This document shows positions 52,736-60,288 of a stretch of DNA of 64,000 bases, one piece after another; position 1 is the stretch's first letter, and each line of letters starts with the position of its first letter. This DNA is from Hydrogenophaga intermedia (GTDB lineage: Bacteria; Pseudomonadota; Gammaproteobacteria; Burkholderiales; Burkholderiaceae_C). The stretch spans positions 88,604-152,603 of the forward strand of contig NZ_JAMBNO010000014.1 in assembly GCF_023715105.1 (NCBI RefSeq), in the 5' to 3' direction. The notes under the pieces are model-generated. The model was not told where the DNA came from. It saw only the letters and a program-made list of their open reading frames with translations, and ran no database searches. The position numbers and the translations under genes were made by a program.

Positions 52736-53245
52736 ATGGCAACAGATCGCGGCTTCGGTCACTCGGTGTTTCTCGGCGAGGGCGCTGCCAGTGGCGCCGC
52801 GCCGCGGCGTGCACCCGCGGTGCTGGCCGTGTTGTTGTGGCTCGCTGCGGGGCTGAGCGTGGGGTACTGGGTGTTGCAGGCATTGGGCCGCTCGCCGCTC
52901 ACGCCGTTGGCCGCCACCGCCGCCCTGCCGGAGGCGCCCGAGGCGGCTGCCCTGGCCCGGGTGCTGGGCGCCACGCCCCAGGCCGCTGCGGTGGTTGCCG
53001 GCCCCGTGGCCGCACCGCCACTGTCGTCGCGCTACCAGCTCAACGGTGTGGTGGCCGATCGCGCCGACGGCGGCGCCGCGCTCATCGCCATCGACGGCCA
53101 GCCTCCCCGGCCCTATCGCGTGGGTGCCGCGCTCGAAGGCGGGGTGGTGCTGCAGGCGGTGCAGCGGCGCTCGGTCCGTCTGGCGCCATCGGGCAACGGG
53201 CAGGTCTTCGAACTCAGCCTGCCCGAGCCAGCGCCCGCGTCCTGA
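52736..53245 (+). CDS. gspC: GspC, type II secretion inner-membrane clamp
   Basis: 169-aa bitopic protein with a cytoplasmic N terminus, one helix (LAVLLWLAAGLSVGYWVLQA), a linker and the HR domain (SSRYQLNGVVADRADGGAAL, AIDGQPPRPYRVGAALEGGV). It links the secretin to the platform. It lacks a C-terminal PDZ or coiled-coil domain. Transcribed away from the other gsp genes. Confidence 0.9.
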   Translation: MATDRGFGHSVFLGEGAASGAAPRRAPAVLAVLLWLAAGLSVGYWVLQALGRSPLTPLAATAALPEAPEAAALARVLGATPQAAAVVAGPVAAPPLSSRYQLNGVVADRADGGAALIAIDGQPPRPYRVGAALEGGVVLQAVQRRSVRLAPSGNGQVFELSLPEPAPAS

Positions 53246-53252
53246 ACCGCAC

Positions 53253-55196
53253 ATGGCGCAGCGCGGCGAGGCCACCACCCCAGGCACTTCGGCCGCCGTC
53301 CAGGCAGGCGCCGCAACGGATGCGCTGCGCCCCTCGGGCAGCCTGTTGGCCAACCTGAGCGCCGAACTGCAGCGACATCCGCCGTTCAACGAGATGGACC
53401 CGGCGCATGTGTCGGCCTTCGTGGCGGCCTCGCGCCAGGCCTACTACGCGCCGGGTGAAGTGGTGGTGGCGCCCGAGCACGGCCCGGTGCGCGAGCTGTA
53501 TTTCATCCGCCGCGGGGCCGTCACGGGCAAGCGCGGCCTGTCCGAGGTCTCGGGTGGCGCCTTCCAGTACGAGGCCGGCGACCTGTTCCCGATCAGCGCG
53601 GTGCTGGCGCAGCGCGCACCCACCACCGAATACCACGCCACCGAAGACACCTTCGTGCTGGTGATCGCCGCTGACGACATGCGCGCGCTGGCGCAGCAAA
53701 GCCCGGTGTTCGGCGATTTTCTCAACCGGCGCATCCTGCGCTTTCTCGAACTCTCGCGCTCGGCGCTGCAGGTGGCCTATTCGTCGCAGGCGCTGGCCGA
53801 GCAATCGCTGGAGACGCCACTGGGTGAGCTGGGCCACAAGGCGCCCGTGACCTGCGGGCCCGAGGCACCCTTGCGCGAGGTGCTGGGCACGATGCAGGAG
53901 CGGCGCATCGGCTCCATGCTGGTGGTAGACGCGCAGGGCTCGCCGCGCGGCATCCTCACCCGATCGGACGTTCTTGGCCGCGTGGCCTTGCCCCAGGTTC
54001 CGCTGGAGACGCCGGTGTCGCAGGTGATGGTCTCGCCCGTGCACAGCCTGCCGCACGACGCAACGGCGCAGGACGCGGCGCTGCTCATGTCCACCCACGG
54101 CATCCAGCACGTGCCGGTCACGCGCGACGGACGTCTGGTCGGCATCGTTTCCGAGCGCGACCTGTTCGCGCTGCAGCGCCTGAGCCTCAAGCAGGTGAGC
54201 TCGAGCATCCGCAACGCCGCCAGCGTGGACGCGCTGCGGGTCGTGGCACACGACATCCGGCGTTTCGCGCGCACGTTGCTCGGGCAGGGGGTGAAAGCGC
54301 GCCAGCTCACCGCACTCATCAGCCACCTCAACGATGCGCTGACGCAGCGCCTGCTGGAGCTGGTGGCGCAACGCCATGGCATCGACCTGCGCCAGTGCTG
54401 CTGGCTGGCGCTGGGCTCGGAGGGTCGCAGCGAGCAGACGATCGCGACCGACCAGGACAATGCCCTCATCCGCCCCGAAGGCAGCGAGGCGGCGCCTTAC
54501 CTGGCGTTCGCGCGCGAGGTGAACGAAGCGCTGGACGACTGCGGCTACCCGCTGTGCAAGGGCAACGTGATGGCCGGCAACCCCGCGTGCAACCTCACGC
54601 CCCAGCAGTGGCGCGAGCGCTTCGACCAGTGGATCGAACACGGCTCACCGCAGGACCTGCTCAATGCCAGCATCTTCTTCGACTTCCGTGCACTCGCCGG
54701 CAACGACGCGCTGGCGCACGAGCTGCGTGCCTTCGTCACGCGCCGTGCGCGCATCACGCCGCGCTTCCTGCACCAGCTCGCGCTCAACAGCCTGCAGCGC
54801 GCCGCGCCGCTCAACTGGCTGGGCAACATCGACACGCTCGCAGCGGAAGGCCACGACACGCTGGACATCAAGCTGCAGGGCACGGCCATCTTTGTCGACG
54901 TGGCGCGCCTGTATGCGCTGGCGCACGGCGTGACGCGCACCAACACGCGCGAAAGGCTGGAGGCGGTGGGCCCGTTGCTCGGCGCGCCCGCACACGAGGC
55001 CGAGGCCTGGCTGGGCGGGTTCGACTACCTGCAACTGCTGCGCCTGCACGCGCAACTCGACGGCACCACCGTGGGTGACAACCCGAACCGCATCGCCGTG
55101 GACACCCTCAACGACATCGACCGGCGCATCCTCAAGGAGACGCTGCGCGTGTTGCGCGCGCTGCAGCAGCGCCTCAAGCTGGACTACGAGCGGTGA
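53253..55196 (+). CDS. cNMP-binding/CBS/DUF294 nucleotidyltransferase-like protein
   Basis: 647-aa soluble signalling protein with four parts: a cyclic-nucleotide-binding domain (about residues 40-150; YYAPGEVVVAPEHGPVRELY), two CBS motifs (about 180-310; RRIGSMLVVDAQGSPRGILT and GIQHVPVTRDGRLVGIVSER), a DUF294 nucleotidyltransferase domain with GSEGRSEQTIATDQDNALI (G-S and D-x-D metal motif), and a DUF294 C-terminal domain. Enzymatic activity is unknown. Its stop overlaps the start of the exonuclease gene, a pairing found in many proteobacteria. Confidence 0.87.
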   Translation: MAQRGEATTPGTSAAVQAGAATDALRPSGSLLANLSAELQRHPPFNEMDPAHVSAFVAASRQAYYAPGEVVVAPEHGPVRELYFIRRGAVTGKRGLSEVSGGAFQYEAGDLFPISAVLAQRAPTTEYHATEDTFVLVIAADDMRALAQQSPVFGDFLNRRILRFLELSRSALQVAYSSQALAEQSLETPLGELGHKAPVTCGPEAPLREVLGTMQERRIGSMLVVDAQGSPRGILTRSDVLGRVALPQVPLETPVSQVMVSPVHSLPHDATAQDAALLMSTHGIQHVPVTRDGRLVGIVSERDLFALQRLSLKQVSSSIRNAASVDALRVVAHDIRRFARTLLGQGVKARQLTALISHLNDALTQRLLELVAQRHGIDLRQCCWLALGSEGRSEQTIATDQDNALIRPEGSEAAPYLAFAREVNEALDDCGYPLCKGNVMAGNPACNLTPQQWRERFDQWIEHGSPQDLLNASIFFDFRALAGNDALAHELRAFVTRRARITPRFLHQLALNSLQRAAPLNWLGNIDTLAAEGHDTLDIKLQGTAIFVDVARLYALAHGVTRTNTRERLEAVGPLLGAPAHEAEAWLGGFDYLQLLRLHAQLDGTTVGDNPNRIAVDTLNDIDRRILKETLRVLRALQQRLKLDYER

Positions 55197-55846
55197 TTGG
55201 CGGCTGGCGCGCCTGGTTCGGCGGTGCGCGCACGGCCTCGCGCGCGGACAGCGAGCGCTGGGTGGCACTCGACGTGGAAACCAGCGGCCTGGATGTGCGG
55301 CGCGACCGCCTGCTCGCCATCGCCGCCATCGGCCTGCAGGTGGACTGGCCGCGCCAGCGGCTGCAGGTGCGACTGGGCGACAGCTTCGAGGTGGTGCTGC
55401 GGCAGCAGGAGGCCTCCAGCCGCGACAACATCCTCCTGCATGGCATTGGCGTGCAGAGCCAGCGCAATGGCATCGAACCGGTGGCCGCGCTCGAGGCCTT
55501 CGAGGCTTACGTGGCGCAGGCGCCGCTGCTGGCGTTCCACAGCGCCTTTGACGAGGCGCTGATCGGCCGTCACCTCAAGCAGCACCTGGGCCGGCGCCTG
55601 GCCAACCCCTGGGTGGATATCGAGCACTTGTGCGCGGCCACGCACCCGCAGGTGCGGGCACGTTCGCTGGACGAATGGATGGCGCACTTCGGCATTGTCT
55701 GCCCGCAACGCCACCAGGCCGCCGCCGACACGCTGGCCGAGTGCGAATTGCTGCAACGGGTGTGGCCGCGCGTGGCGGCCGAATGCCGCGACTGGCGCGC
55801 GGTGCAGCGCCTGGCTGCGCAGCGGCGCTGGCTGCCGCAGTCCTGA
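55193..55846 (+). CDS. DnaQ-like 3'-5' exonuclease
   Basis: 217-aa protein of the DEDDh exonuclease superfamily: ExoI motif WVALDVETSGLDVRRD, ExoII around LLAFHSAFDEALIGRHL, and ExoIII near RHQAAADTLAECELL. The GTG start overlaps the preceding stop (GTGA), indicating translational coupling with the CBS/DUF294 protein. Role unknown; not the replicative epsilon subunit. Confidence 0.88.
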   Translation: MIGGWRAWFGGARTASRADSERWVALDVETSGLDVRRDRLLAIAAIGLQVDWPRQRLQVRLGDSFEVVLRQQEASSRDNILLHGIGVQSQRNGIEPVAALEAFEAYVAQAPLLAFHSAFDEALIGRHLKQHLGRRLANPWVDIEHLCAATHPQVRARSLDEWMAHFGIVCPQRHQAAADTLAECELLQRVWPRVAAECRDWRAVQRLAAQRRWLPQS

Positions 55847-55883
55847 GGGCGTGCTGCCGGCGTTGCCGACGGCGCGGTCGCCC

Positions 55884-55911
55884 GAGTTGCCTCAAGCGGC
55901 TCAGGCAACTC
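55884..55911. terminator. Hairpin between convergent exonuclease and cobT genes
   Basis: GAGTTGCCT (55884-55892) and AGGCAACTC (55903-55911) form a perfect 9-bp stem with a 10-base loop, reaching into the cobT stop codon. No T-tract, so termination is tentative. Confidence 0.4.
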
Positions 55912-57013
55912 AGGCGCCGGCGTCGAGCAGTGTCTGCGCGGCCAGCAAGAGCGGCCAGGCGAGCAGCGCGCCGGTGCCCTGGTTGAGGTTGAGCTCGAGA
56001 TCGAGCAGTGGGTGGCTGCGCAGGTGGATCAGCATCAGGCGGTGCGGTGCGGCGGCCGACCGTTGTGCGAACACCAGGTAGTCGGCGACCGCGGGGCTCA
56101 GGCCGCGCGCCACCAGCGCGGCCGCGCCGGCCACGAAGCCGTCGATCAACACCACGCGGCGTTCGCTGGCCGCCTGCAACATGGCACCCACCAGCATCGC
56201 GGTCTCGAAGCCGCCGAATGCACACAACGCGTGCACTGGCGACATGGCCAGCGCGTGGCGCTGCAGCGCGGCTTGCAGCTTGTCCAGCCGCTGCCAGTGC
56301 CGGGTGTCGTCCAGCGAGGACGCGCCCATGTCTTCCCGGGGAAAGGCATCGGGCACCGGCACGCCGCACAGGCGCGACAGCAGCAGCGACGCACTGGCCA
56401 CGCCGCCGACGCCGATGTCGCCGAGCGCGATCACCGTGCCTGGCAAGTGGCGCACCACGTCCATGCCGGCGTGCATGGCCGACACCGCCTGGGCCTGTGA
56501 CATCGCCGGCCCGAGCAGGCAGTTGCGCGTGCCGTAGCCGATCTTGCGCGGCTGCAGTTGGGCCGCGGGCCGGCTGCGCGCGGGCAAGGTGATCGGCGTG
56601 GCCACGCCGGCGTCGACCACCGTGACGTCAAAGCCGTGCTGCCGCGCCAGCAGGCTGGCCGGGGCCGTACCGGCCAGCATCTGCTCCACGTGTTCGTGGG
56701 TGGTGGCGGCAGGCCAGTCGCTCAGGCCCTCGTCGGCCAGCCCGTGGTCGCCAGCGAACAGCACCAGTTGCGGCGCATCGAACACCAGCAGGTCGAAGGG
56801 CAGGGGGCTGCCGTTCTGGATGCGCGCAAGCTGCAGCGCCAGCGCCTGCATGCGGCCCAGGGCCAGTGCATCGCGCGTGGGCGACTGCAGGCGTTGCGCC
56901 AGTGCGTGGTCGAGCATGGCGTCTGCCGTGGGCGCGATGGTGGGCACACGCAACCCCGGCACCGGCGCGTGCCGCCGGGCGTTCATCGGGGTCATCGCGG
57001 CGTCGCGGGCCAT
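55910..57013 (-). CDS. cobT: CobT-family phosphoribosyltransferase, divergent
   Basis: 367-aa protein of the nicotinate-nucleotide:dimethylbenzimidazole phosphoribosyltransferase family, which activates the lower ligand of cobalamin. The fold motifs are clear: VLFAGDHGLADEG, ALCAFGGFETAMLVGAML, VVLIDGFVAGAAALVA, HLRSHPLLDLELNLNQGTGA. Two motifs deviate: GDIGVGG replaces the usual GEMGIGN, and NQGTGA replaces the usual GEGTGA whose Glu is the catalytic base in the Salmonella enzyme. It lies 8 bases after ilvA in the same direction. No other cobalamin gene is nearby. Confidence 0.82.
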   Translation of the reverse strand: MARDAAMTPMNARRHAPVPGLRVPTIAPTADAMLDHALAQRLQSPTRDALALGRMQALALQLARIQNGSPLPFDLLVFDAPQLVLFAGDHGLADEGLSDWPAATTHEHVEQMLAGTAPASLLARQHGFDVTVVDAGVATPITLPARSRPAAQLQPRKIGYGTRNCLLGPAMSQAQAVSAMHAGMDVVRHLPGTVIALGDIGVGGVASASLLLSRLCGVPVPDAFPREDMGASSLDDTRHWQRLDKLQAALQRHALAMSPVHALCAFGGFETAMLVGAMLQAASERRVVLIDGFVAGAAALVARGLSPAVADYLVFAQRSAAAPHRLMLIHLRSHPLLDLELNLNQGTGALLAWPLLLAAQTLLDAGA

Positions 57014-57021
57014 GCTCGGCC

Positions 57022-58587
57022 TCAGCGGCGCAGGAACAGCCGGTAGGCGGGGTTGTCGGTCTCTTCCACGAACGGGTAGCCCAGCGCGTCGAGAAACTTC
57101 GCAAACGCCTTGTCGTCCTTGGCCGGTACCTGCATGCCCACCAGGATGCGGCCGTAGTCCGCGCCCTGATTGCGGTAGTGAAACAGGCTGATGTTCCAGC
57201 CCGGGCGCATCAGGCTCAGGAACTTCAGCAGGGCGCCGGGCCGCTCGGGGAACACGAACCGCAACAGGCGTTCGTCGTGCACCAGCGGGGACTGGCCGCC
57301 CACCAGGTGGCGCAGGTGTTCCTTGGCCAGCTCGTCGTTGGTGAGGTCCAGCGTCTCGAAGCCGTGGCGGATGAGCTGGTGTGCAATTTTCGCGGACTCA
57401 CCCTTGCCCGACGTCGTCAGGCCCACGAACACGTGCGCCTGCGCGCTGTCGTGCATGCGGTAGTTGAACTCGGTCACGTTGCGCGCCGCGCCCGGCAGGT
57501 TGCCGATCACCTCGCAGAAGCGGCGAAAGCTGCCGCGCTCTTCGGGCATGGTCACCGCGAACAACGCCTCGCGCTCCTCGCCCACCTCGGCGCGCTCGGC
57601 CACGAAGCGCAGGCGGTCGAAGTTCATGTTCGCGCCGCAAAGGATGGCGGCGTAGGTCTGTCCCTTGGTCTTGTGCGTGGCCACGTACTGCTTCATCGCC
57701 GCCACCGCCATCGCGCCCGAGGGTTCCACGATGCTGCGCGTGTCCACGAAGATGTCCTTGATGGCGGCGCACACCGCGTCGGTGTCGACGGCGATGAACT
57801 CGTCGACCAGCTCGCGCGCGATGCGGAAGGTCTCCTCGCCCACCAGCTTGACGGCGGTGCCGTCGGCAAACAGGCCGACGTCGGGCAGGGTCACGCGCTC
57901 GCGCTCGGTCACCGAGCGCATCATGGCGTCGGAGTCGGTCATCTGCACGCCGATGACCTTGACCTCCGGGCGCACCGCCTTGATGTAGTTGGCTACGCCC
58001 GAGATGAGCCCGCCGCCGCCGATGGCGACGAACACCGCGTCGAGGCGGTCCGAGCCCAGGCGCTGCAGCTGGCGCAGGATTTCCATGGCGATGGTGCCCT
58101 GGCCGGCGATCACGTCCGGGTCGTCGAACGGGTGCACGAAGGTCAGGCCCTGCTTCTTCTGCAGCGCGACCGCGTGGGTGTAGGCGTCGGAATAGCTGTC
58201 ACCGTGCAACACCACCTCGCCGCCAAAGCCCTTGACGGCATCGATCTTCACCTGCGGTGTGGTCACCGGCATCACGATGACGGCGCGGATGCCGAGCTTC
58301 TTCGCGCTCAACGCCACGCCCTGAGCGTGGTTGCCTGCCGACGCGCAGATCACGCCCTTGGCCAGTTGCTCCGGGCTGAGGTGCGCGATCTTGTTGTACG
58401 CGCCGCGCAGCTTGAAGCTGAAGACGGGCTGCTGGTCCTCGCGCTTGAGCAGCACCGTGTTGTGCAGCCGCCGCGACAGCGCTCGCGCGGGTTCCAGATC
58501 GGATTCCACGGCCACGTCGTACACCCGCGCCGTGAGGATCTTCTTCAGGTAGTCGGCCGGCGTGAGGTTCGTCTGGGGCGAGGTCAT
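57022..58587 (-). CDS. ilvA: IlvA, threonine ammonia-lyase (biosynthetic)
   Basis: First enzyme of isoleucine biosynthesis, PLP-dependent conversion of threonine to 2-oxobutanoate; 521 aa. The PLP lysine (Lys59) is in SFKLRGAYNK, ASAGNHAQGVALSAKKLG and AIGGGGLISGVANYIKAV follow. Two C-terminal ACT-like regulatory repeats (from about residue 335) include FRRFCEVIGNLPGAARNVTE and LKFLSLMRPGWNISLFHYRN. The ATG at 58587 is the family start; its 5' leader contains a terminator/antiterminator pair. Confidence 0.96.
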   Translation of the reverse strand: MTSPQTNLTPADYLKKILTARVYDVAVESDLEPARALSRRLHNTVLLKREDQQPVFSFKLRGAYNKIAHLSPEQLAKGVICASAGNHAQGVALSAKKLGIRAVIVMPVTTPQVKIDAVKGFGGEVVLHGDSYSDAYTHAVALQKKQGLTFVHPFDDPDVIAGQGTIAMEILRQLQRLGSDRLDAVFVAIGGGGLISGVANYIKAVRPEVKVIGVQMTDSDAMMRSVTERERVTLPDVGLFADGTAVKLVGEETFRIARELVDEFIAVDTDAVCAAIKDIFVDTRSIVEPSGAMAVAAMKQYVATHKTKGQTYAAILCGANMNFDRLRFVAERAEVGEEREALFAVTMPEERGSFRRFCEVIGNLPGAARNVTEFNYRMHDSAQAHVFVGLTTSGKGESAKIAHQLIRHGFETLDLTNDELAKEHLRHLVGGQSPLVHDERLLRFVFPERPGALLKFLSLMRPGWNISLFHYRNQGADYGRILVGMQVPAKDDKAFAKFLDALGYPFVEETDNPAYRLFLRR

Positions 58588-58646
58588 CGGCCGATCATAT
58601 CGACGGCGAAAAACCGGCCGTGTGCCCCGGTGCCCGCCGGCAGGGC

Positions 58647-58697
58647 AAAAAAAAAAAACCCGGACCGGCGGAACCGGTCCGGGTTGGAATCCACCCG
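58647..58697 (-). promoter_or_regulatory. Putative transcriptional attenuator in the ilvA leader
   Basis: On the minus strand a 12-bp stem (AACCCGGACCGG / CCGGTCCGGGTT, loop of 5) runs directly into twelve T: a strong terminator 60 bases before the ilvA start. Its 5' arm (58674-58685) can alternatively pair with upstream sequence, CGGGTGG / CCAACCCG over 58680-58697, giving a competing antiterminator hairpin. No leader peptide with Ile/Val/Leu codons was found. Confidence 0.6.
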
Positions 58698-58735
58698 TGG
58701 AGGGTAGAGGAGACAACCTTCAATACAATGGTGGC

Positions 58736-58763
58736 AGTATATCGCCGGCATGCTGCAACGCAA
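58736..58763 (-). promoter_or_regulatory. Putative sigma-70 promoter of ilvA
   Basis: On the minus strand TTGCGT, 16 bases, TATACT. A start near 58729 would give a leader of about 140 bases that includes the terminator hairpin. Confidence 0.5.
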
Positions 58764-58835
58764 CAAGCTTGGTGATCCTGCCCTCATTTTTAGAGCGCCG
58801 CCTCCACAAGTCGCGCGTCTCTGCACGGAGATTCC

Positions 58836-59285
58836 ATGGAATGCACCGTCACCTGGACCGGCGCCAGCGGCACCCGATCGGCCATGGGTTTCGTAGCCGA
58901 AACCGGCAGTGGGCACGTGCTCACCATGGACGGCGCCGTGGATGAGGCCAAGCCGGAAAACGGTGGCGCCAACCTGGCACCACGCCCCATGGAAACCGTG
59001 CTGGCCGGCACGGGTGGCTGCACCGCCTACGACGTGGTGCTGATCTTGAAGCGCGGCCGACACGACGTGCGCGGCTGCTCGGTCAAGCTCACCAGCGAGC
59101 GCGCCGCCACCGACCCGAAGGTCTTCACGAAGATCCACATGCATTTCACCGTGACGGGCAAGGGCGTGCCCGCCGCCGCGGTGGAGCGGGCCATCGCCAT
59201 GAGCCACGACAAGTACTGCTCGGCGACCATCATGCTGGCCAAGACGGCCGAGATCACCACCAGCTTCGAGTTGCACGAGGCCTGA
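58836..59285 (+). CDS. OsmC-family peroxiredoxin-like protein
   Basis: 149-aa protein of the OsmC/Ohr family (thiol-dependent peroxide reduction). The two reactive cysteines are in GTGGCTAYD (Cys62) and DKYCSATI (about Cys127). MDGAVDEAKPENGGANLAPR before the first Cys matches the YhfA-like OsmC subgroup rather than Ohr. It is divergent from ilvA and convergent with coq7. Confidence 0.93.
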   Translation: MECTVTWTGASGTRSAMGFVAETGSGHVLTMDGAVDEAKPENGGANLAPRPMETVLAGTGGCTAYDVVLILKRGRHDVRGCSVKLTSERAATDPKVFTKIHMHFTVTGKGVPAAAVERAIAMSHDKYCSATIMLAKTAEITTSFELHEA

Positions 59286-59317
59286 GGCACCGCTGCGCGC
59301 CAGCCGCGCGCCCCCGC

Positions 59318-59986
59318 TCAGATGCGGTGCGCCACCGTGGTCATGACCTTGGCCATCGCCCGCATGGCGCCCCGCACCGGCGCCGGCAACTCCACCGCGC
59401 CCGCCTGCACCGCGTCACGCGCATGCCGGGCCTCGTCGTCCTTCATCTGCGCGACGATGGCGCGCGAGGCGTGGTCGTGCAGGGGCAGGCGATCCATGTG
59501 CGAGGCCAGGTGCGCCTCGACCTGGTGCTCGGTTTCCACCACGAACCCCAGGCTCGGGCCACGCCCGAGTGCCCCTGCCGCCAGGCCCAGGCCAAAGGCG
59601 GCCGCGTACCAGAGCGGGTTGAGCAGGGAAGGGCGCGCGCCCAGATCGTCCAGCCGCGCGCGGGTCCAGGCGAGGTGATCGGTCTCTTCGCGGCCAGCGC
59701 GCTCCAGGCGGCGGGCCAGGGCCTCGTCGGGCTGGCGCCCGCCCGGCCCGGGCCAGCGGGCAGCCAGCGCCTGCGCGGTGTACAGGGCCTGCGCACACAC
59801 CTCGCCCACGTGGTTCACCCGCATCAATGCACCGGCAAGGTGCTTGTCCTCAGCGCTCAATGCACCGTCATCGTGATGTTCGGGCACGGTCGGGCAGGCC
59901 TGGCTGGCGTGCGGCTTCACGAAAAGGGTACGCAGCGCCGCGTCGGCGGCATGAAACAAGGCATCGGCGGTGGATGTGACGGGCAT
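59318..59986 (-). CDS. coq7: Coq7, demethoxyubiquinone hydroxylase
   Basis: Di-iron monooxygenase that performs the C-6 hydroxylation in ubiquinone synthesis; 222 aa. Iron ligands are visible in RVNHVGEVCAQALY, RAGREETDHLAWTR, VVETEHQVEAHL and MKDDEARHARDA, i.e. the E, ExxH, E, ExxH pattern. The ATG at 59986 gives the usual N terminus; a longer frame upstream adds 35 atypical residues. Convergent with the OsmC gene. The 302-base gap to the next gene (59987-60288) contains the porin promoter region. Confidence 0.94.
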   Translation of the reverse strand: MPVTSTADALFHAADAALRTLFVKPHASQACPTVPEHHDDGALSAEDKHLAGALMRVNHVGEVCAQALYTAQALAARWPGPGGRQPDEALARRLERAGREETDHLAWTRARLDDLGARPSLLNPLWYAAAFGLGLAAGALGRGPSLGFVVETEHQVEAHLASHMDRLPLHDHASRAIVAQMKDDEARHARDAVQAGAVELPAPVRGAMRAMAKVMTTVAHRI

Positions 59987-60131
59987 ATGAGGGCGGGGTG
60001 GCGACGGGGTGGCGATGGGGTCAACCGGGACCCCGATGGTGCCATTTCTGTGCACCACCTTGCGCTTTCGATGGTCAAATTTCGGCCCCAAAAAGAATAC
60101 CTAAGTACCAAGGGTTAACGGAAATCGTCGC

Positions 60132-60145
60132 GTTGTTGCAACAAC
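60132..60145. promoter_or_regulatory. Perfect 14-base palindrome upstream of porin
   Basis: GTTGTTGCAACAAC at 60132-60145, about 145 bases before the porin start and within the coq7-porin gap. Size and symmetry fit a dimeric regulator's operator, but no partner or second copy is visible. Confidence 0.35.
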
Positions 60146-60288
60146 CCGAGCGTCCATGCACCACCTGGGTTCGGCAAACGTGGCGTGGGGTGTGGCTTTC
60201 TGTTGCAATGCCTGCAGCTTCCCGCAACGGAGGTCGGCTTGGGGGCCCAGACCCTCGGCCAGTCAACTCAACCTTGGAGAACTCCTCA

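Noticed and set aside
56866..58707. 613-codon open frame antisense to ilvA
   Set aside because: Shadow frame rich in His/Arg/Leu; ilvA with PLP and ACT motifs is on the other strand.
58584..59276. Open frame through the ilvA leader on the minus strand, considered as a leader peptide
   Set aside because: It overlaps the OsmC gene and runs through the terminator without a stop; the part within the leader has no run of Ile, Val or Leu codons.
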